Positions 34,474-42,925 of a DNA stretch of 64,000 nucleotides are shown piece after piece. The stretch spans positions 1,922,001 through 1,986,000 of the forward strand of contig NZ_CP020555.1 in NCBI RefSeq assembly GCF_002080455.1, written 5' to 3'. Below the pieces are notes generated by a model. It did no database searches, was not told the origin of the DNA, and was given only the letters and a program-made list of their open reading frames with translations. This stretch comes from Streptomyces sp. Sge12. Its GTDB lineage: Bacteria > Actinomycetota > Actinomycetes > Streptomycetales > Streptomycetaceae. Position 1 is the stretch's first letter, and each line of letters starts with the position of its first letter. The translations under genes were made by a program, and so were the position numbers.

Positions 34474-35586
34474 CTACTTCAGGCCGGCGGCGGCGCAGGC
34501 CGCCGCGTACTTGTCGCTGCAGATCTCGTCGAGCGAGTAGACGCCGTCCTTGACGACGGTGTCCTTGATGTTGGCCTTGGTGAGCGAGACGACCGGGATC
34601 AGCACGGACGCGACACCCTTGGTGGTCGGGCTGTCGACCGTGGAGGTGGTGACTCCGTCGAGCTTCTCGCCCTTGGCGAGGGCGACGGCCATCTTCGCCG
34701 CGGCCTCGGCCTCGGGGGCGTACGGCTTGTAGACGCTCATGAACTGCTCGCCCGCGACGATGCGCTGCACACCGGCGAGTTCGGCGTCCTGGCCGGTGAC
34801 CGGGGGCAGCGGGGAGACGCCGGCCGCCTTGAGGGCGGTGATGATGCCGCCGGCCATGCCGTCGTTGGCGGAGTAGACGCCGATGACCTTGTCCTTGCCG
34901 AGCGCCGAGAGGGCGGCCGCCATGTTGGTGTTGGCGTTCTCCGGCTTCCACTCGACGGTGTCGTACTCCTTGCCGACGTTCACCTTGCCGTCGAGGACGG
35001 AGTGCGCACCGGACTTGAAGAGCTTGGCGTTCGGGTCGGTGACCGAGCCGTTCATCATGACGATCTGGCCGTCCTTGGCCTTGTCGCCCAGCGCCTCCAG
35101 CAGCGCCTTGCCCTGGACCTTGCCGACCTCTTCGTTGTCGAAGGAGGTGTAGGCGTCGATCGGGCCCTCGGCCAGGCGGTCGTAGGCGACGACCGGGATG
35201 CCGGCCTCCTTCGCCTTCTTGACCGAGCCGGCGATGGCCTTGGAGTCCACCGCGTCGACGATGAGGACGTCCACCTTGTTGGTGATCATCGTGTCGACCT
35301 GGGAGTTCTGGGTGGTCGCGTCCTGCTTGGCGTTGGCGTAGACGACCTCGCCCTTGCCGCCGGTGAGCTCGGCGACCTTCTTCTCGATGAGCGGCTTGTC
35401 GAACTTCTCGTAACGCGCGGTCTGGTTCTCCGGCAGGAGCAGGCCGACCTTGATCGCGTCGCCCTTGGCGGCGCCGGACTCCTTGGTCTTGTCGCCGGCC
35501 TCCTTGGCACTGCCACAAGCGGCGAGGGAAACGGCCATGGCGCCGGCGGCAACGGCTACGGCGGCTCTGCGCATACGCGTGTTCAT
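34474..35586 (-). CDS. xylF: Xylose-type sugar-binding lipoprotein XylF
   Basis: 370 residues, ATG 35584-35586. Lipoprotein signal with lipobox LAAC (Cys about 24). Periplasmic-binding-protein type 1 fold: IKVGLLLPENQTARYEKFDKP, VDVLIVDAVDSKAIAGSVKKAKEAGIPVVAYDRL (hinge and sugar-binding Asp/Arg), GVYSANDGMAGGIITALKAAG and VTGQDAELAGVQRIVAGEQFMSVYKP, the pattern of XylF. It captures the sugar at the outer face for XylGH. First gene of the operon; the regulatory region is the 117-nt gap to rok7B7. Confidence 0.92.
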   Translation of the reverse strand: MNTRMRRAAVAVAAGAMAVSLAACGSAKEAGDKTKESGAAKGDAIKVGLLLPENQTARYEKFDKPLIEKKVAELTGGKGEVVYANAKQDATTQNSQVDTMITNKVDVLIVDAVDSKAIAGSVKKAKEAGIPVVAYDRLAEGPIDAYTSFDNEEVGKVQGKALLEALGDKAKDGQIVMMNGSVTDPNAKLFKSGAHSVLDGKVNVGKEYDTVEWKPENANTNMAAALSALGKDKVIGVYSANDGMAGGIITALKAAGVSPLPPVTGQDAELAGVQRIVAGEQFMSVYKPYAPEAEAAAKMAVALAKGEKLDGVTTSTVDSPTTKGVASVLIPVVSLTKANIKDTVVKDGVYSLDEICSDKYAAACAAAGLK

Positions 35587-35677
35587 TACTTGAACCTCCC
35601 TGACGAGGCCGCAACGCCGCGGCCGAGGTGGATGTGAGTCAACCCCGGCCGCGTTTTGCCGTCAAGGAGTGAATTCT

Positions 35678-35706
35678 TAACGAGATGACAACGGTGCCAT
35701 TCGTTA
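35678..35706. promoter_or_regulatory. Candidate operator upstream of xylF
   Basis: TAACGA (35678-35683) and TCGTTA (35701-35706) are inverted with a 17-nt spacer and frame the AT-rich part of the region upstream of xylF; the right half overlaps the rok7B7 stop codon. A regulator such as Rok7B7 itself is the obvious candidate, by position only. Confidence 0.35.
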
Positions 35707-36918
35707 TCTACCTGAAGACAAGACCGCTGGAGCGCGCACTCCACTTCCATGATCTGACAAAAGTGTCGAATCGCCCATCTCGCTGAGTACGAGCGCCAGC
35801 GCGCCCAGCACCTCGGCGCGCCCGCCCAGGTTCCCCGTCAGCACCGACAACTGCCGGGCCGCACTGGGGATCGCGTACCTCCCCACCGATTCACGGATGG
35901 GAGCGAGCACCAGTTCACCGGCCTCCGCCAGCGAGCCGCCCAGGACCACCCGGCTCGGGTTCAGGAGGTTGCAGAGACTGGCCACGCCACTGCCGATGTG
36001 CCGGCCCACGTCCGTGATCACGCGGCGGCAGCCCGGGTCCCCCTCGCGGGCCAGCTCGACCACCCGCTCCATCGTCAACTCCGGCCCGTGCGTGCCCTGG
36101 AGCAGCGGCAGGACGTACCGGGCGGCTGCGAAGGTCTCCAGGCAGCCGCGGTTGCCGCAGCGGCAGACCGGGCCCGACTCGTCCAGGGTGATGTGCCCGA
36201 TCTCGCCCGCCGTGCCGCCGGGTCCGCGGTAGATCTGGCCGTTGATCACGAGGCCGGCGCCGACGCCGCTGGCCACCTTGATGTAGGCCAGGTCCTTCAC
36301 TCCGCGCCCGCTCCCCCAAACGAGTTCCCCGAGGGCGCCGAGGTTCGCGTCGTTGTCCACGTAGACGGGCACGCCGAGGCGCTGCGAGAGCTCCTGGCGG
36401 GGGTTGATGCCCGCCCAGCCCGGCAGGATCGCGGTCGAGCCCAGGGTCCCGGACTCCACGTCGATCGGGCCGGGCACGCCGAGCCCGACGCCGATGACCT
36501 TCTCAAGCCCCACCCCGATGTCCGCGATCAGGCGGCCGACCAGGGCTTCCGCCCGGTCGAAGCCGTCCGCCCAGGAGGCGTCGACGTCCAGCGGCTCGGA
36601 CTCCTCGGCCAGCACCTGGTGGGCGAGGTTCCCCACCGCCACCCGCAGGTGGGTGTGGCCGAAGTCGACGCCGATGACGATCCCCGCGTCACCGCTGAGC
36701 GAGACGCTGCGGGCCCGGCGGCCGCCGGCCGAGGTGTCCGTGACCTCGACGGTCCCGCCGTCCTTCAGCTCCCGGACGATGTTGGAGACCGTGGCCGCCG
36801 ACAGTCCGGTGGCACGGGCGATCTCCGCCTGGGTCAGCGATCCCGCGAGCCGCACCGCCCGCACGACCCGTTCGAGATTCGCGCGATGCAGCGACGACTG
36901 CGATCCGGGAGTCTGCAC
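35704..36918 (-). CDS. rok7B7: ROK family transcriptional regulator Rok7B7
   Basis: 404 residues, ATG 36916-36918. N-terminal winged HTH (about 28-60: LTQAEIARATGLSAATVSNIVRELKDGG), then the ROK sugar-kinase-like fold with ATP-binding GVDFGHTHLRVAV, VDNDANLGALGE (catalytic-type Asp), and the zinc signature CRCGNRGCLE (Cys-rich, after the conserved HITL). Family proteins sense sugars or sugar phosphates. The position upstream of xylFGH and near ngcEFG matches S. coelicolor SCO6008, reported to influence xylose uptake, carbon repression and antibiotic production. A repressor of xylFGH is the likely role. Confidence 0.9.
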   Translation of the reverse strand: MQTPGSQSSLHRANLERVVRAVRLAGSLTQAEIARATGLSAATVSNIVRELKDGGTVEVTDTSAGGRRARSVSLSGDAGIVIGVDFGHTHLRVAVGNLAHQVLAEESEPLDVDASWADGFDRAEALVGRLIADIGVGLEKVIGVGLGVPGPIDVESGTLGSTAILPGWAGINPRQELSQRLGVPVYVDNDANLGALGELVWGSGRGVKDLAYIKVASGVGAGLVINGQIYRGPGGTAGEIGHITLDESGPVCRCGNRGCLETFAAARYVLPLLQGTHGPELTMERVVELAREGDPGCRRVITDVGRHIGSGVASLCNLLNPSRVVLGGSLAEAGELVLAPIRESVGRYAIPSAARQLSVLTGNLGGRAEVLGALALVLSEMGDSTLLSDHGSGVRAPAVLSSGR

Positions 36919-37512
36919 GACTCATCCACTCCTGCCCATTAGCGACGGCGAGCCGTCGCCCCCCGGCCGGGACACATCACGCCTTCACGCTCCGAGACCC
37001 CGACATCTCTCCAACTTGTGAACCTTAAGTCGAGCCTTTGCGCATCCAGACGTCAAGAGGCTGACGCGGCACGAATCGGCCGCTAGTGACCTAAAGGGGG
37101 AGAGAAGCGGCCCCTTGGATCGTGCTACGGTCGCTGGGACGCCGATCATCTGTGGCCTTTCCGGCCGGATCGGGCGTTTCGTAATGACCGCGCTACGCAA
37201 GGAGGTGTTCGGGATGAGTCCCGATCGAAGTCCTTGCAGCGCTCTCGTCGGCTGACCTTGTGACCGGCTGACCTTTCCCTGCGTACGCACGGCCGCGGCG
37301 ACCCGCTGTCCCGTGCGCGCTCGCGTTGCTGCGCGTTCCTTTCTTCCACACTCCCTTCCTTCCGCATGCCCTGCCAACTCCGCCGGGCGTGCGTCATCCA
37401 TGCCCATCGGCGTGCCCGCGGCCCATCGGGGCCCCTCCGCGCCGAACTGTGATCACTCCACGTGACCGCTCGGCCTCGCGCTGCCCGGACACCGTGGAGG
37501 GAGGTATTCGTC
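36919..37512. other. Long intergenic leader region between rok7B7 and mgtA
   Basis: 594 nt without a conventional gene. The first part, next to rok7B7, is comparatively AT-rich (around TTGTGAACCTTAAGTC, 37016-37031) and should hold the divergent promoters. From about 37190 to 37512 it looks like a transcribed mgtA leader: a short ORF with a very strong ribosome site, a direct repeat CGGCTGACCTT (37249-37259 and 37266-37276), a weak hairpin CGCGC/GCGCG (37316-37320 and 37331-37335) followed by a pyrimidine-rich tract. I do not recognise a known magnesium riboswitch fold. Confidence 0.5.
37214..37255 (+). CDS. Candidate 13-residue leader peptide upstream of mgtA
   Basis: ATG 37214 follows a near-perfect AAGGAGGTG ribosome site at 7-nt spacing and encodes MSPDRSPCSALVG before TGA 37253-37255; an upstream in-frame ATG at 37184 would make 23 residues (beginning MTALRKEVFG) but has no ribosome site. 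It ends 257 nt before mgtA. The peptide contains two prolines and an S-P-D-R-S-P stretch. By analogy with the MgtL leader of enterobacteria it could control mgtA transcription by ribosome stalling, though it is not homologous in sequence. Confidence 0.4.
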   Translation: MSPDRSPCSALVG

Positions 37513-40233
37513 ATGACCATGCTCACCCCCCGTACCCCGGCCAAGCTCGCGCCGCCGGGCCGGTCCCGCCGCGAGCGCAGGGCCGCCGAGCTGGCGGCCC
37601 GTACCCGGCTCGTCGGCGAGCGCCTCACCGGGATCAGCGCCCGCTCGGGCGTCCAGGTCCTCCAGGAGGTGGACACCTCGCCCGCCGGCCTCACCCACGC
37701 CGAGGCCGCCCTGCGCCTGGAGCGCCACGGCGCCAACGTCGTCGCCCACGAGCGCGCCCCCCACTGGTACCTCCAGCTGGCCAAGGCCTTCCGGAACCCC
37801 TTCATCGCCGTCCTGGTCCTCCTCGCGGCGGTCATGTACTGGCAGGACCCCGCGGACCCGGGCGTCGTCATCCTCTCCGTGATGGTGGGGATCAGCGGGC
37901 TGCTGCGGTTCTGGCAGGAATTCCGCTCGGGCCGCGCCGCCGACGCGCTGAAGAAGCTCGTCTCCACCACCTGCGCGGTGCAGCGCCGGGCCGGCAGCGG
38001 CTCCGCGCCCACCACGTTCGAGGTGCCCATGGACCAGGTGGTCCCGGGCGACGTGGTCAAGCTGGCGGCCGGCGACCTGATCCCGGCCGACCTGCGCCTG
38101 ATCACCGCCAAGGACCTCAATGTCGGCCAGGCCGCACTCTCCGGCGAGTCCCTGCCGGTGGCCAAGGCGGACACCCGGTTGCAGGACCTCGGCAGCCCCG
38201 ACACCTCCGACCCGGTGGAGGCCGACAACCTGGTCCTGATGGGGACCTCGGTCACCTCCGGCACCGCCACCGGCGTGGTCGTCGCCACCGGCGCCGACAC
38301 CTACTTCGGCTCGATGGCCGGCTCGCTGGTCGGCGAGCGCCCGCAGACCAACTTCGACACCGGGGTGCGCAAGGTCAGCTTCCTGCTGATCCGCTTCATG
38401 CTGGTGATGGTCCCGGTCGTCTTCATGATCAACGGCTTCACCAAGGGCGACTGGGACGAGGCCTTCCTCTTCGGCATCGCCGTCGCCGTCGGGCTGACCC
38501 CCGAGATGCTGCCGATGGTCGTCTCCGCCAACCTGGCGCGCGGGGCGGTGGCCATGTCCCGGCGCAAGGTGGTCGTCAAGCGGCTGAACGCGATCCAGAA
38601 CCTGGGCGCGATGGACGTGCTCTGCACGGACAAGACCGGCACGCTCACCGAGGACCGGATCGTCCTGGACCGCTACCTGGACGTGCACGGCGACGAGGAC
38701 GGCGAGGTACTGGAGTACGGCTACCTCAACGCGCACTTCCAGACCGGCCTGAAGAACCTGATGGACCAGGCCGTCATCGACCGCGTGGACGAGGCCGAGG
38801 AGGTTGTCGTCGACGCACGGTTCTCGATGGTCGACGAGATCCCCTTCGACTTCGCCCGGCGCAGGATGTCCGTGGTCCTGGGGCGCAGTTCCCTCGTGGG
38901 CGACTTCGGGAACTCCGAGCACGTCATGATCACCAAGGGTGCCGTGGAGGAGGTCCTGGCCCTGTGCACCCACCTGAGGGACCGCGGTGAGAGGGTCGAG
39001 CTGACCGAGCAGCTGCGGTGGCACGTCACCCGGATCGCCGAGGACCACAACCGGCAGGGCCTGCGGGTCCTCGCCGTCGCCACCCGCACGATGGACACCC
39101 GGCGCGAGACCTACACGGTCGCCGACGAGGACGAGCTGACCCTGGTCGGCTTCCTGGCCTTCCTCGACCCGCCGAAGGCCGATGCCGCCCGGGCCCTGAC
39201 GGGCCTGGCCGACAAGGGGATCACGGTGAAGGTCGTCACCGGCGACAACGAGCTCGTGGCCGCCCGGGTCTGCGCCGACGTCGGCATCGACGTCGGGCAG
39301 GTGGTCCTCGGCCCCGCGACCGACGACCTCGACGACGCGCAGCTGCGTGCGCTGGCCGCCCGTACGACGGTCTTCGCCAAGGTCAACCCGGTCCAGAAGG
39401 CCCGGATCGTACGGGCCCTCCAGGTCGACGGGCACACCGTCGGGTTCCTCGGCGACGGCATCAACGACGCGGCCGCGCTGCGGGACGCCGACGTCGGCAT
39501 CTCGGTGGACACCGCCGTGGACATCGCCAAGGAGTCGGCGGACATCATCCTGCTCGAGAAGGACCTGACCGTCCTGGAACAGGGCGTCGTCCAGGGCCGG
39601 ACCACCTTCGGCAACACGATCAAGTACATCAAGATGACCGCGTCGTCGAACTTCGGCAACGTCTTCTCGGTGCTGGTGGCGAGCGCCTTCATCCCCTTCC
39701 AGCCGATGCTCGCGATCATGCTGCTGGTCCAGAACCTGGTCTACGACATCTCGCAGCTGGCGACCCCCTGGGACCGGATGGACGAGGAGTACCTGCGCAG
39801 GCCCCGCAACTGGGACGCGAAGGGCATCGGCCGCTTCATGGTCACCATCGGCCCGGTCAGCTCCCTCTTCGACATCTCGATGTTCCTGATCATGTGGCAC
39901 GTCTTCGGGGCGAACAGCGAGGCGCACCAGGCGCTCTTCCAGTCCGGCTGGTTCGTCGAGGGCCTGCTCTCGCAGACCCTGATCGTCCACATGATCCGTA
40001 CCCGGAAGATCCCCTTCATCCAGTCCCGCGCCTCCTGGCCGGTGATGGTGATGACCGCGCTCGCGGTGCTGACGGGGCTCTGGCTGCCCTTCTCGCCGCT
40101 GGCGCCCTCGCTGGGCTTCGTGGCCCTGCCGGCGGGCTACTTCCCGTGGCTGATCGGCGTACTGCTCGCCTACTGCACGCTCACCCAGCTCGTGAAGACC
40201 TGGTACATCCGCCGGTTCCGCACCTGGCTGTAG
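37513..40233 (+). CDS. mgtA: Magnesium-translocating P-type ATPase
   Basis: 906 residues, ATG 37513 with GGAGGGAGG upstream. P3B-type ATPase: N-terminal cation ATPase domain from about 45, actuator motif LSGESLPVAK, VAVGLTPEMLPM in TM4, phosphorylation loop CTDKTGTLTED, hinge TGDNELVA, and GDGINDAAAL, with ten membrane helices and the typical IPFQPMLAIMLLVQNLVYDISQLATPWD segment of MgtA/MgtB. It imports Mg2+ using ATP, driven by low magnesium. Followed 27 nt later by an MgtC-like gene, the same partnership as mgtCB of Salmonella. The long 5' leader is described separately. Confidence 0.93.
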   Translation: MTMLTPRTPAKLAPPGRSRRERRAAELAARTRLVGERLTGISARSGVQVLQEVDTSPAGLTHAEAALRLERHGANVVAHERAPHWYLQLAKAFRNPFIAVLVLLAAVMYWQDPADPGVVILSVMVGISGLLRFWQEFRSGRAADALKKLVSTTCAVQRRAGSGSAPTTFEVPMDQVVPGDVVKLAAGDLIPADLRLITAKDLNVGQAALSGESLPVAKADTRLQDLGSPDTSDPVEADNLVLMGTSVTSGTATGVVVATGADTYFGSMAGSLVGERPQTNFDTGVRKVSFLLIRFMLVMVPVVFMINGFTKGDWDEAFLFGIAVAVGLTPEMLPMVVSANLARGAVAMSRRKVVVKRLNAIQNLGAMDVLCTDKTGTLTEDRIVLDRYLDVHGDEDGEVLEYGYLNAHFQTGLKNLMDQAVIDRVDEAEEVVVDARFSMVDEIPFDFARRRMSVVLGRSSLVGDFGNSEHVMITKGAVEEVLALCTHLRDRGERVELTEQLRWHVTRIAEDHNRQGLRVLAVATRTMDTRRETYTVADEDELTLVGFLAFLDPPKADAARALTGLADKGITVKVVTGDNELVAARVCADVGIDVGQVVLGPATDDLDDAQLRALAARTTVFAKVNPVQKARIVRALQVDGHTVGFLGDGINDAAALRDADVGISVDTAVDIAKESADIILLEKDLTVLEQGVVQGRTTFGNTIKYIKMTASSNFGNVFSVLVASAFIPFQPMLAIMLLVQNLVYDISQLATPWDRMDEEYLRRPRNWDAKGIGRFMVTIGPVSSLFDISMFLIMWHVFGANSEAHQALFQSGWFVEGLLSQTLIVHMIRTRKIPFIQSRASWPVMVMTALAVLTGLWLPFSPLAPSLGFVALPAGYFPWLIGVLLAYCTLTQLVKTWYIRRFRTWL

Positions 40234-40260
40234 GAGCCCCGGCGACGGAAGGAGAGGCCG

Positions 40261-40992
40261 ATGCTGCTCACCGAATGGCAGATGGCCGCGCACCTGGCCG
40301 CCGCGCTCGGACTCGGGGCGGTCATCGGCCTGGAGCGGCAGTGGCGGGCCCGCCTCGCGGGGCTGCGGACGAACGCCCTGGTGGCGGGCGGGGCCGCGCT
40401 GTTCGTGCTGCTCTCGCAGTACGGGTTCCTCGGCGCGGCCTCGGAGGTGGGCTACGACGGCTCGCGGGTCGCCGCCCAGATCGTCTCCGGGATCGGCTTC
40501 CTCGGCGCCGGAGTGATCATGCGGGACGGCCTGAGCGTGCGGGGCCTGAACACGGCCGCGACCCTGTGGTGTTCGGCGGCCGTGGGCTGCCTGGCCGGCG
40601 TGGGCCTGTTCGTACTGGCCCTGTGCGGCACGGCGGGCGTGGTGGGGGCCAACATCCTGCTGCGCCCGCTGGGCCGGCGCCTGGACCGCGAGCCGCGCGG
40701 CGGGGCCGAGGTGGCCACCGACTACCACTTCGAGGCGGTGTGCCTGGAGGCGGAGGAGGCCCACATCCGCCACCGGCTGGTGGACGCCCTGGGCCGGCCG
40801 GGCTACCAGCTGCGCTCGATCCGCAGCCAGGACGGCCCGGCGCCCGGCCGGGTGACGGTGTCCGCGCTGCTGACCGCCGAGGGCGAGGCGGGCCGGGCGC
40901 TGGAGGAGGCGGTCAGCAACCTCTCGCTGGATCCCTCGGTCTCGGCGGTCAGCTGGTCGGTCGTGCCCGGACGAGGTGGGCCCGAAGAATGA
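40261..40992 (+). CDS. MgtC/SapB family membrane protein
   Basis: 243 residues, ATG 40261 with GGAAGGAG upstream. Four to five membrane helices and the MgtC signature GLGAVIGLERQWRARLAGLRTNALVAGGAALF plus IVSGIGFLGAGVIMRDGLSVRGLNTAATLW; a soluble ACT-like C-terminal domain (about 155-235) as in MgtC. In pathogens MgtC inhibits the F-type ATP synthase in low Mg2+; in Streptomyces the target is unknown. It is in an operon with mgtA. Its stop is 2 nt before a TTGAACACGTTCA palindrome. Confidence 0.88.
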   Translation: MLLTEWQMAAHLAAALGLGAVIGLERQWRARLAGLRTNALVAGGAALFVLLSQYGFLGAASEVGYDGSRVAAQIVSGIGFLGAGVIMRDGLSVRGLNTAATLWCSAAVGCLAGVGLFVLALCGTAGVVGANILLRPLGRRLDREPRGGAEVATDYHFEAVCLEAEEAHIRHRLVDALGRPGYQLRSIRSQDGPAPGRVTVSALLTAEGEAGRALEEAVSNLSLDPSVSAVSWSVVPGRGGPEE

Positions 40993-40993
40993 A

Positions 40994-41006
40994 TTGAACA
41001 CGTTCA
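40994..41006. promoter_or_regulatory. TTGAACACGTTCA palindrome
   Basis: TTGAACACGTTCA contains the perfect 12-bp palindrome TGAACACGTTCA in the 94-nt gap between the MgtC gene and the next membrane protein. The core is the same as the two sites before the ferritin-like gene at 22876-22918, suggesting one TetR-like regulator. Confidence 0.4.
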
Positions 41007-41086
41007 GCCCGGCTGGCAGGATGGATCCAGGACGCCGCCGGCCGGGCCGGCGCGTTCGTCCGTCGTGCCGCGAGGGGGGATTGAGC

Positions 41087-41968
41087 GTGCATCAGAAACG
41101 GTCGTACGGCCGGATCCTGCTGGTCTCGACGCTGGTGGGAAACCTGGAGGTCGCCCTCGCCGTCGTGGTGGCCCTGCTCTACGTGCGGACGCAGCCGCCG
41201 CCGGACGAACCCCCCGACTACGCCGCCATCACCGCGGCCCTGTTCTCCGCCTGGCCCCTCGTCGCCATCATCGCGTTCCTGCTGACGGCGGTCCTCGTTC
41301 TGCCGTCGGTCGCGCTGGCCGACCTGCCGGGCCGCCTGCTCGGCGGGCGCGAGTCCCGGTGGTGGTGGATGGTCCCGCTGACGGTGGCGGCCCTGCTGGC
41401 GCCCCCGGTCCTGGGCATCGCGGCGTACAACGACGCGCAGACGCGGCCCACGCTGCTCTTCTGGGCCGGTGCCACGGCTTCGCTCTCGGTGTGCGCGCTG
41501 ATCGCCCGGCCGCGGCAACCGGGGCTGCCGGGACGGGTGGCGCTGTGGGGCACGGCGGTGGTGGCGGGCACGGGCCTGCTCGGCGCGCTCGGACTCGCCA
41601 TCGGCCTGCTGCCCGCGTACGAGCCGCCGGCGATCGGGCCGCAGACCATGCCCGGCACCTGGATCGACCACACGCGCGGAACGCTGGTCTTCACCCCGGA
41701 CGGCCGGGTCACGGCCTCCCGGGTCGCCGTGCACCGCCCCGGCGAGCACCCCGACGACCCGTCACTGCGCTGCTCGGGCACCGGCACCTGGTCGTACGAG
41801 CCCGGCCGGGACGTGTGGAGCCAGCAGGTCGTGCTCTCCGTCCCGGGGTGCTCCTGGTCCGCGTGGGGCGTCGACGGGACCGGCCGGGAGCCCCGGATCC
41901 ACCAGGAGGTCGGTGGTCCGGGTTCCGGGGTGCTGTACCGGCTGAGAAAGACCTCCGGCGCCCACTGA
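41087..41968 (+). CDS. Multi-pass membrane protein, function unknown
   Basis: 293 residues from GTG 41087; TTG 41081 is an alternative. Four membrane helices in the first 190 residues (about 9-29, 45-70, 86-105 and 140-165), then a soluble outer or cytoplasmic domain (about 190-293) with IDHTRGTLVFTPDGRVTASRVAV and two cysteines (LRCSGTGTW, VPGCSW) that could form a disulfide if exported. I do not recognise a family. It is probably autonomously transcribed from the region with the palindrome at 40994, convergent with ngcG. Confidence 0.6.
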   Translation: MHQKRSYGRILLVSTLVGNLEVALAVVVALLYVRTQPPPDEPPDYAAITAALFSAWPLVAIIAFLLTAVLVLPSVALADLPGRLLGGRESRWWWMVPLTVAALLAPPVLGIAAYNDAQTRPTLLFWAGATASLSVCALIARPRQPGLPGRVALWGTAVVAGTGLLGALGLAIGLLPAYEPPAIGPQTMPGTWIDHTRGTLVFTPDGRVTASRVAVHRPGEHPDDPSLRCSGTGTWSYEPGRDVWSQQVVLSVPGCSWSAWGVDGTGREPRIHQEVGGPGSGVLYRLRKTSGAH

Positions 41969-41985
41969 CGCCCCGGGCCGCAGCG

Positions 41986-42912
41986 CTACTTCAGCGTCGC
42001 CGAGGTGAGGCCCGCCTGGATCTGGCGCTGGAAGGAGAGGTAGACCACCAGCATGGGGATCATCGCGATGGTGACACCGGCGAAGAGGACCGGCAGGTCG
42101 GTCTCGTAGCCCTGTTGCTGCTGGAGCTGGATCAGTCCCTGGGTGAGCAGATAGCGCTCGGGGTCCGAACCGGTCTGGGGCTGCATCAGCACGGAGGGCA
42201 GGATGTACTGGTTCCACTGGCCCAGGATGTTGAATATCCCGACGCTGATCAGGCCGGGCTTGGCCATCGGCACCATCACCTGGAAGAAGATCCGGGTGTC
42301 CGAGGCCCCGTCGATCACCGCCGCCTCGTGCACCGCCGTCGGCAGCGTCCGGAAGAAGGAGTGCATGAAGAAGACGGTGAACGGCATCGAATAGGCGACG
42401 TACACGAGGATCAGGCCCTGGTACGTGTTCAGCATGTCGAAGCGCTTGACCATGAAGAAGAGCGGGACGAGCGCCAGGAAGACGGGGAACATCGCCCCGC
42501 TGACGAAGAAGTAGTAGACGAACCGGTTCCCCGGGAAGGGGTAGCGGGCCAGTACGTACGCCGCCATGGACCCGAGCAGCATCGTCAGCGGGACCGAGAA
42601 CACCATCACGATGAGCGTGTTGGCGAAGTAGTCGCCGATGCCCTTGTCCCAGGCCCGGCCGAAGGCGTCGAGGTTCCAGTTGGAGGGCCAGCTCAGGGCC
42701 GAGCCGCCGATCTGCGCGTCGGTCTTGAAGGAGCCGAGCGCCAGCCAGATCAGGGGCAGGACGATCAGTATGGCCCAGACGGCGAGGAAGCCGTGGGAGA
42801 AGACGTTGAGGACCGTGCCCTCGGAGCCCTTCGCGCCCCGCTCCCCGCTCGGGCCGGCTCCCCCGGACCGCTCCGCCGACTTTTCGCCCGGAGCCTTGAT
42901 CACTGTGGTCAT
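41986..42912 (-). CDS. ngcG: Chitin-sugar ABC transporter permease NgcG
   Basis: 308 residues, ATG 42910-42912. Six membrane helices and the binding-protein-dependent permease EAA loop HEAAVIDGASDTRIFFQVMVPMAKPG. MalG-like C-terminal permease subunit. With NgcE and NgcF it imports N-acetylglucosamine or diacetylchitobiose; no ATPase is encoded here, and in streptomycetes such systems use the shared MsiK ATPase. Lies 13 nt after ngcF and ends the operon, 17 nt from the convergent membrane-protein stop. Confidence 0.88.
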   Translation of the reverse strand: MTTVIKAPGEKSAERSGGAGPSGERGAKGSEGTVLNVFSHGFLAVWAILIVLPLIWLALGSFKTDAQIGGSALSWPSNWNLDAFGRAWDKGIGDYFANTLIVMVFSVPLTMLLGSMAAYVLARYPFPGNRFVYYFFVSGAMFPVFLALVPLFFMVKRFDMLNTYQGLILVYVAYSMPFTVFFMHSFFRTLPTAVHEAAVIDGASDTRIFFQVMVPMAKPGLISVGIFNILGQWNQYILPSVLMQPQTGSDPERYLLTQGLIQLQQQQGYETDLPVLFAGVTIAMIPMLVVYLSFQRQIQAGLTSATLK

Positions 42913-42925
42913 GAGGGTCTCCCGC

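Noticed and set aside
37366..37452. A second small ORF (28 codons) in the mgtA leader
   Set aside because: No ribosome site and no bias; the pyrimidine-rich upstream sequence argues against translation.
36919..37512. An M-box or other known Mg2+ riboswitch before mgtA
   Set aside because: I could not match any known conserved core; a leader-peptide mechanism is only a possibility.
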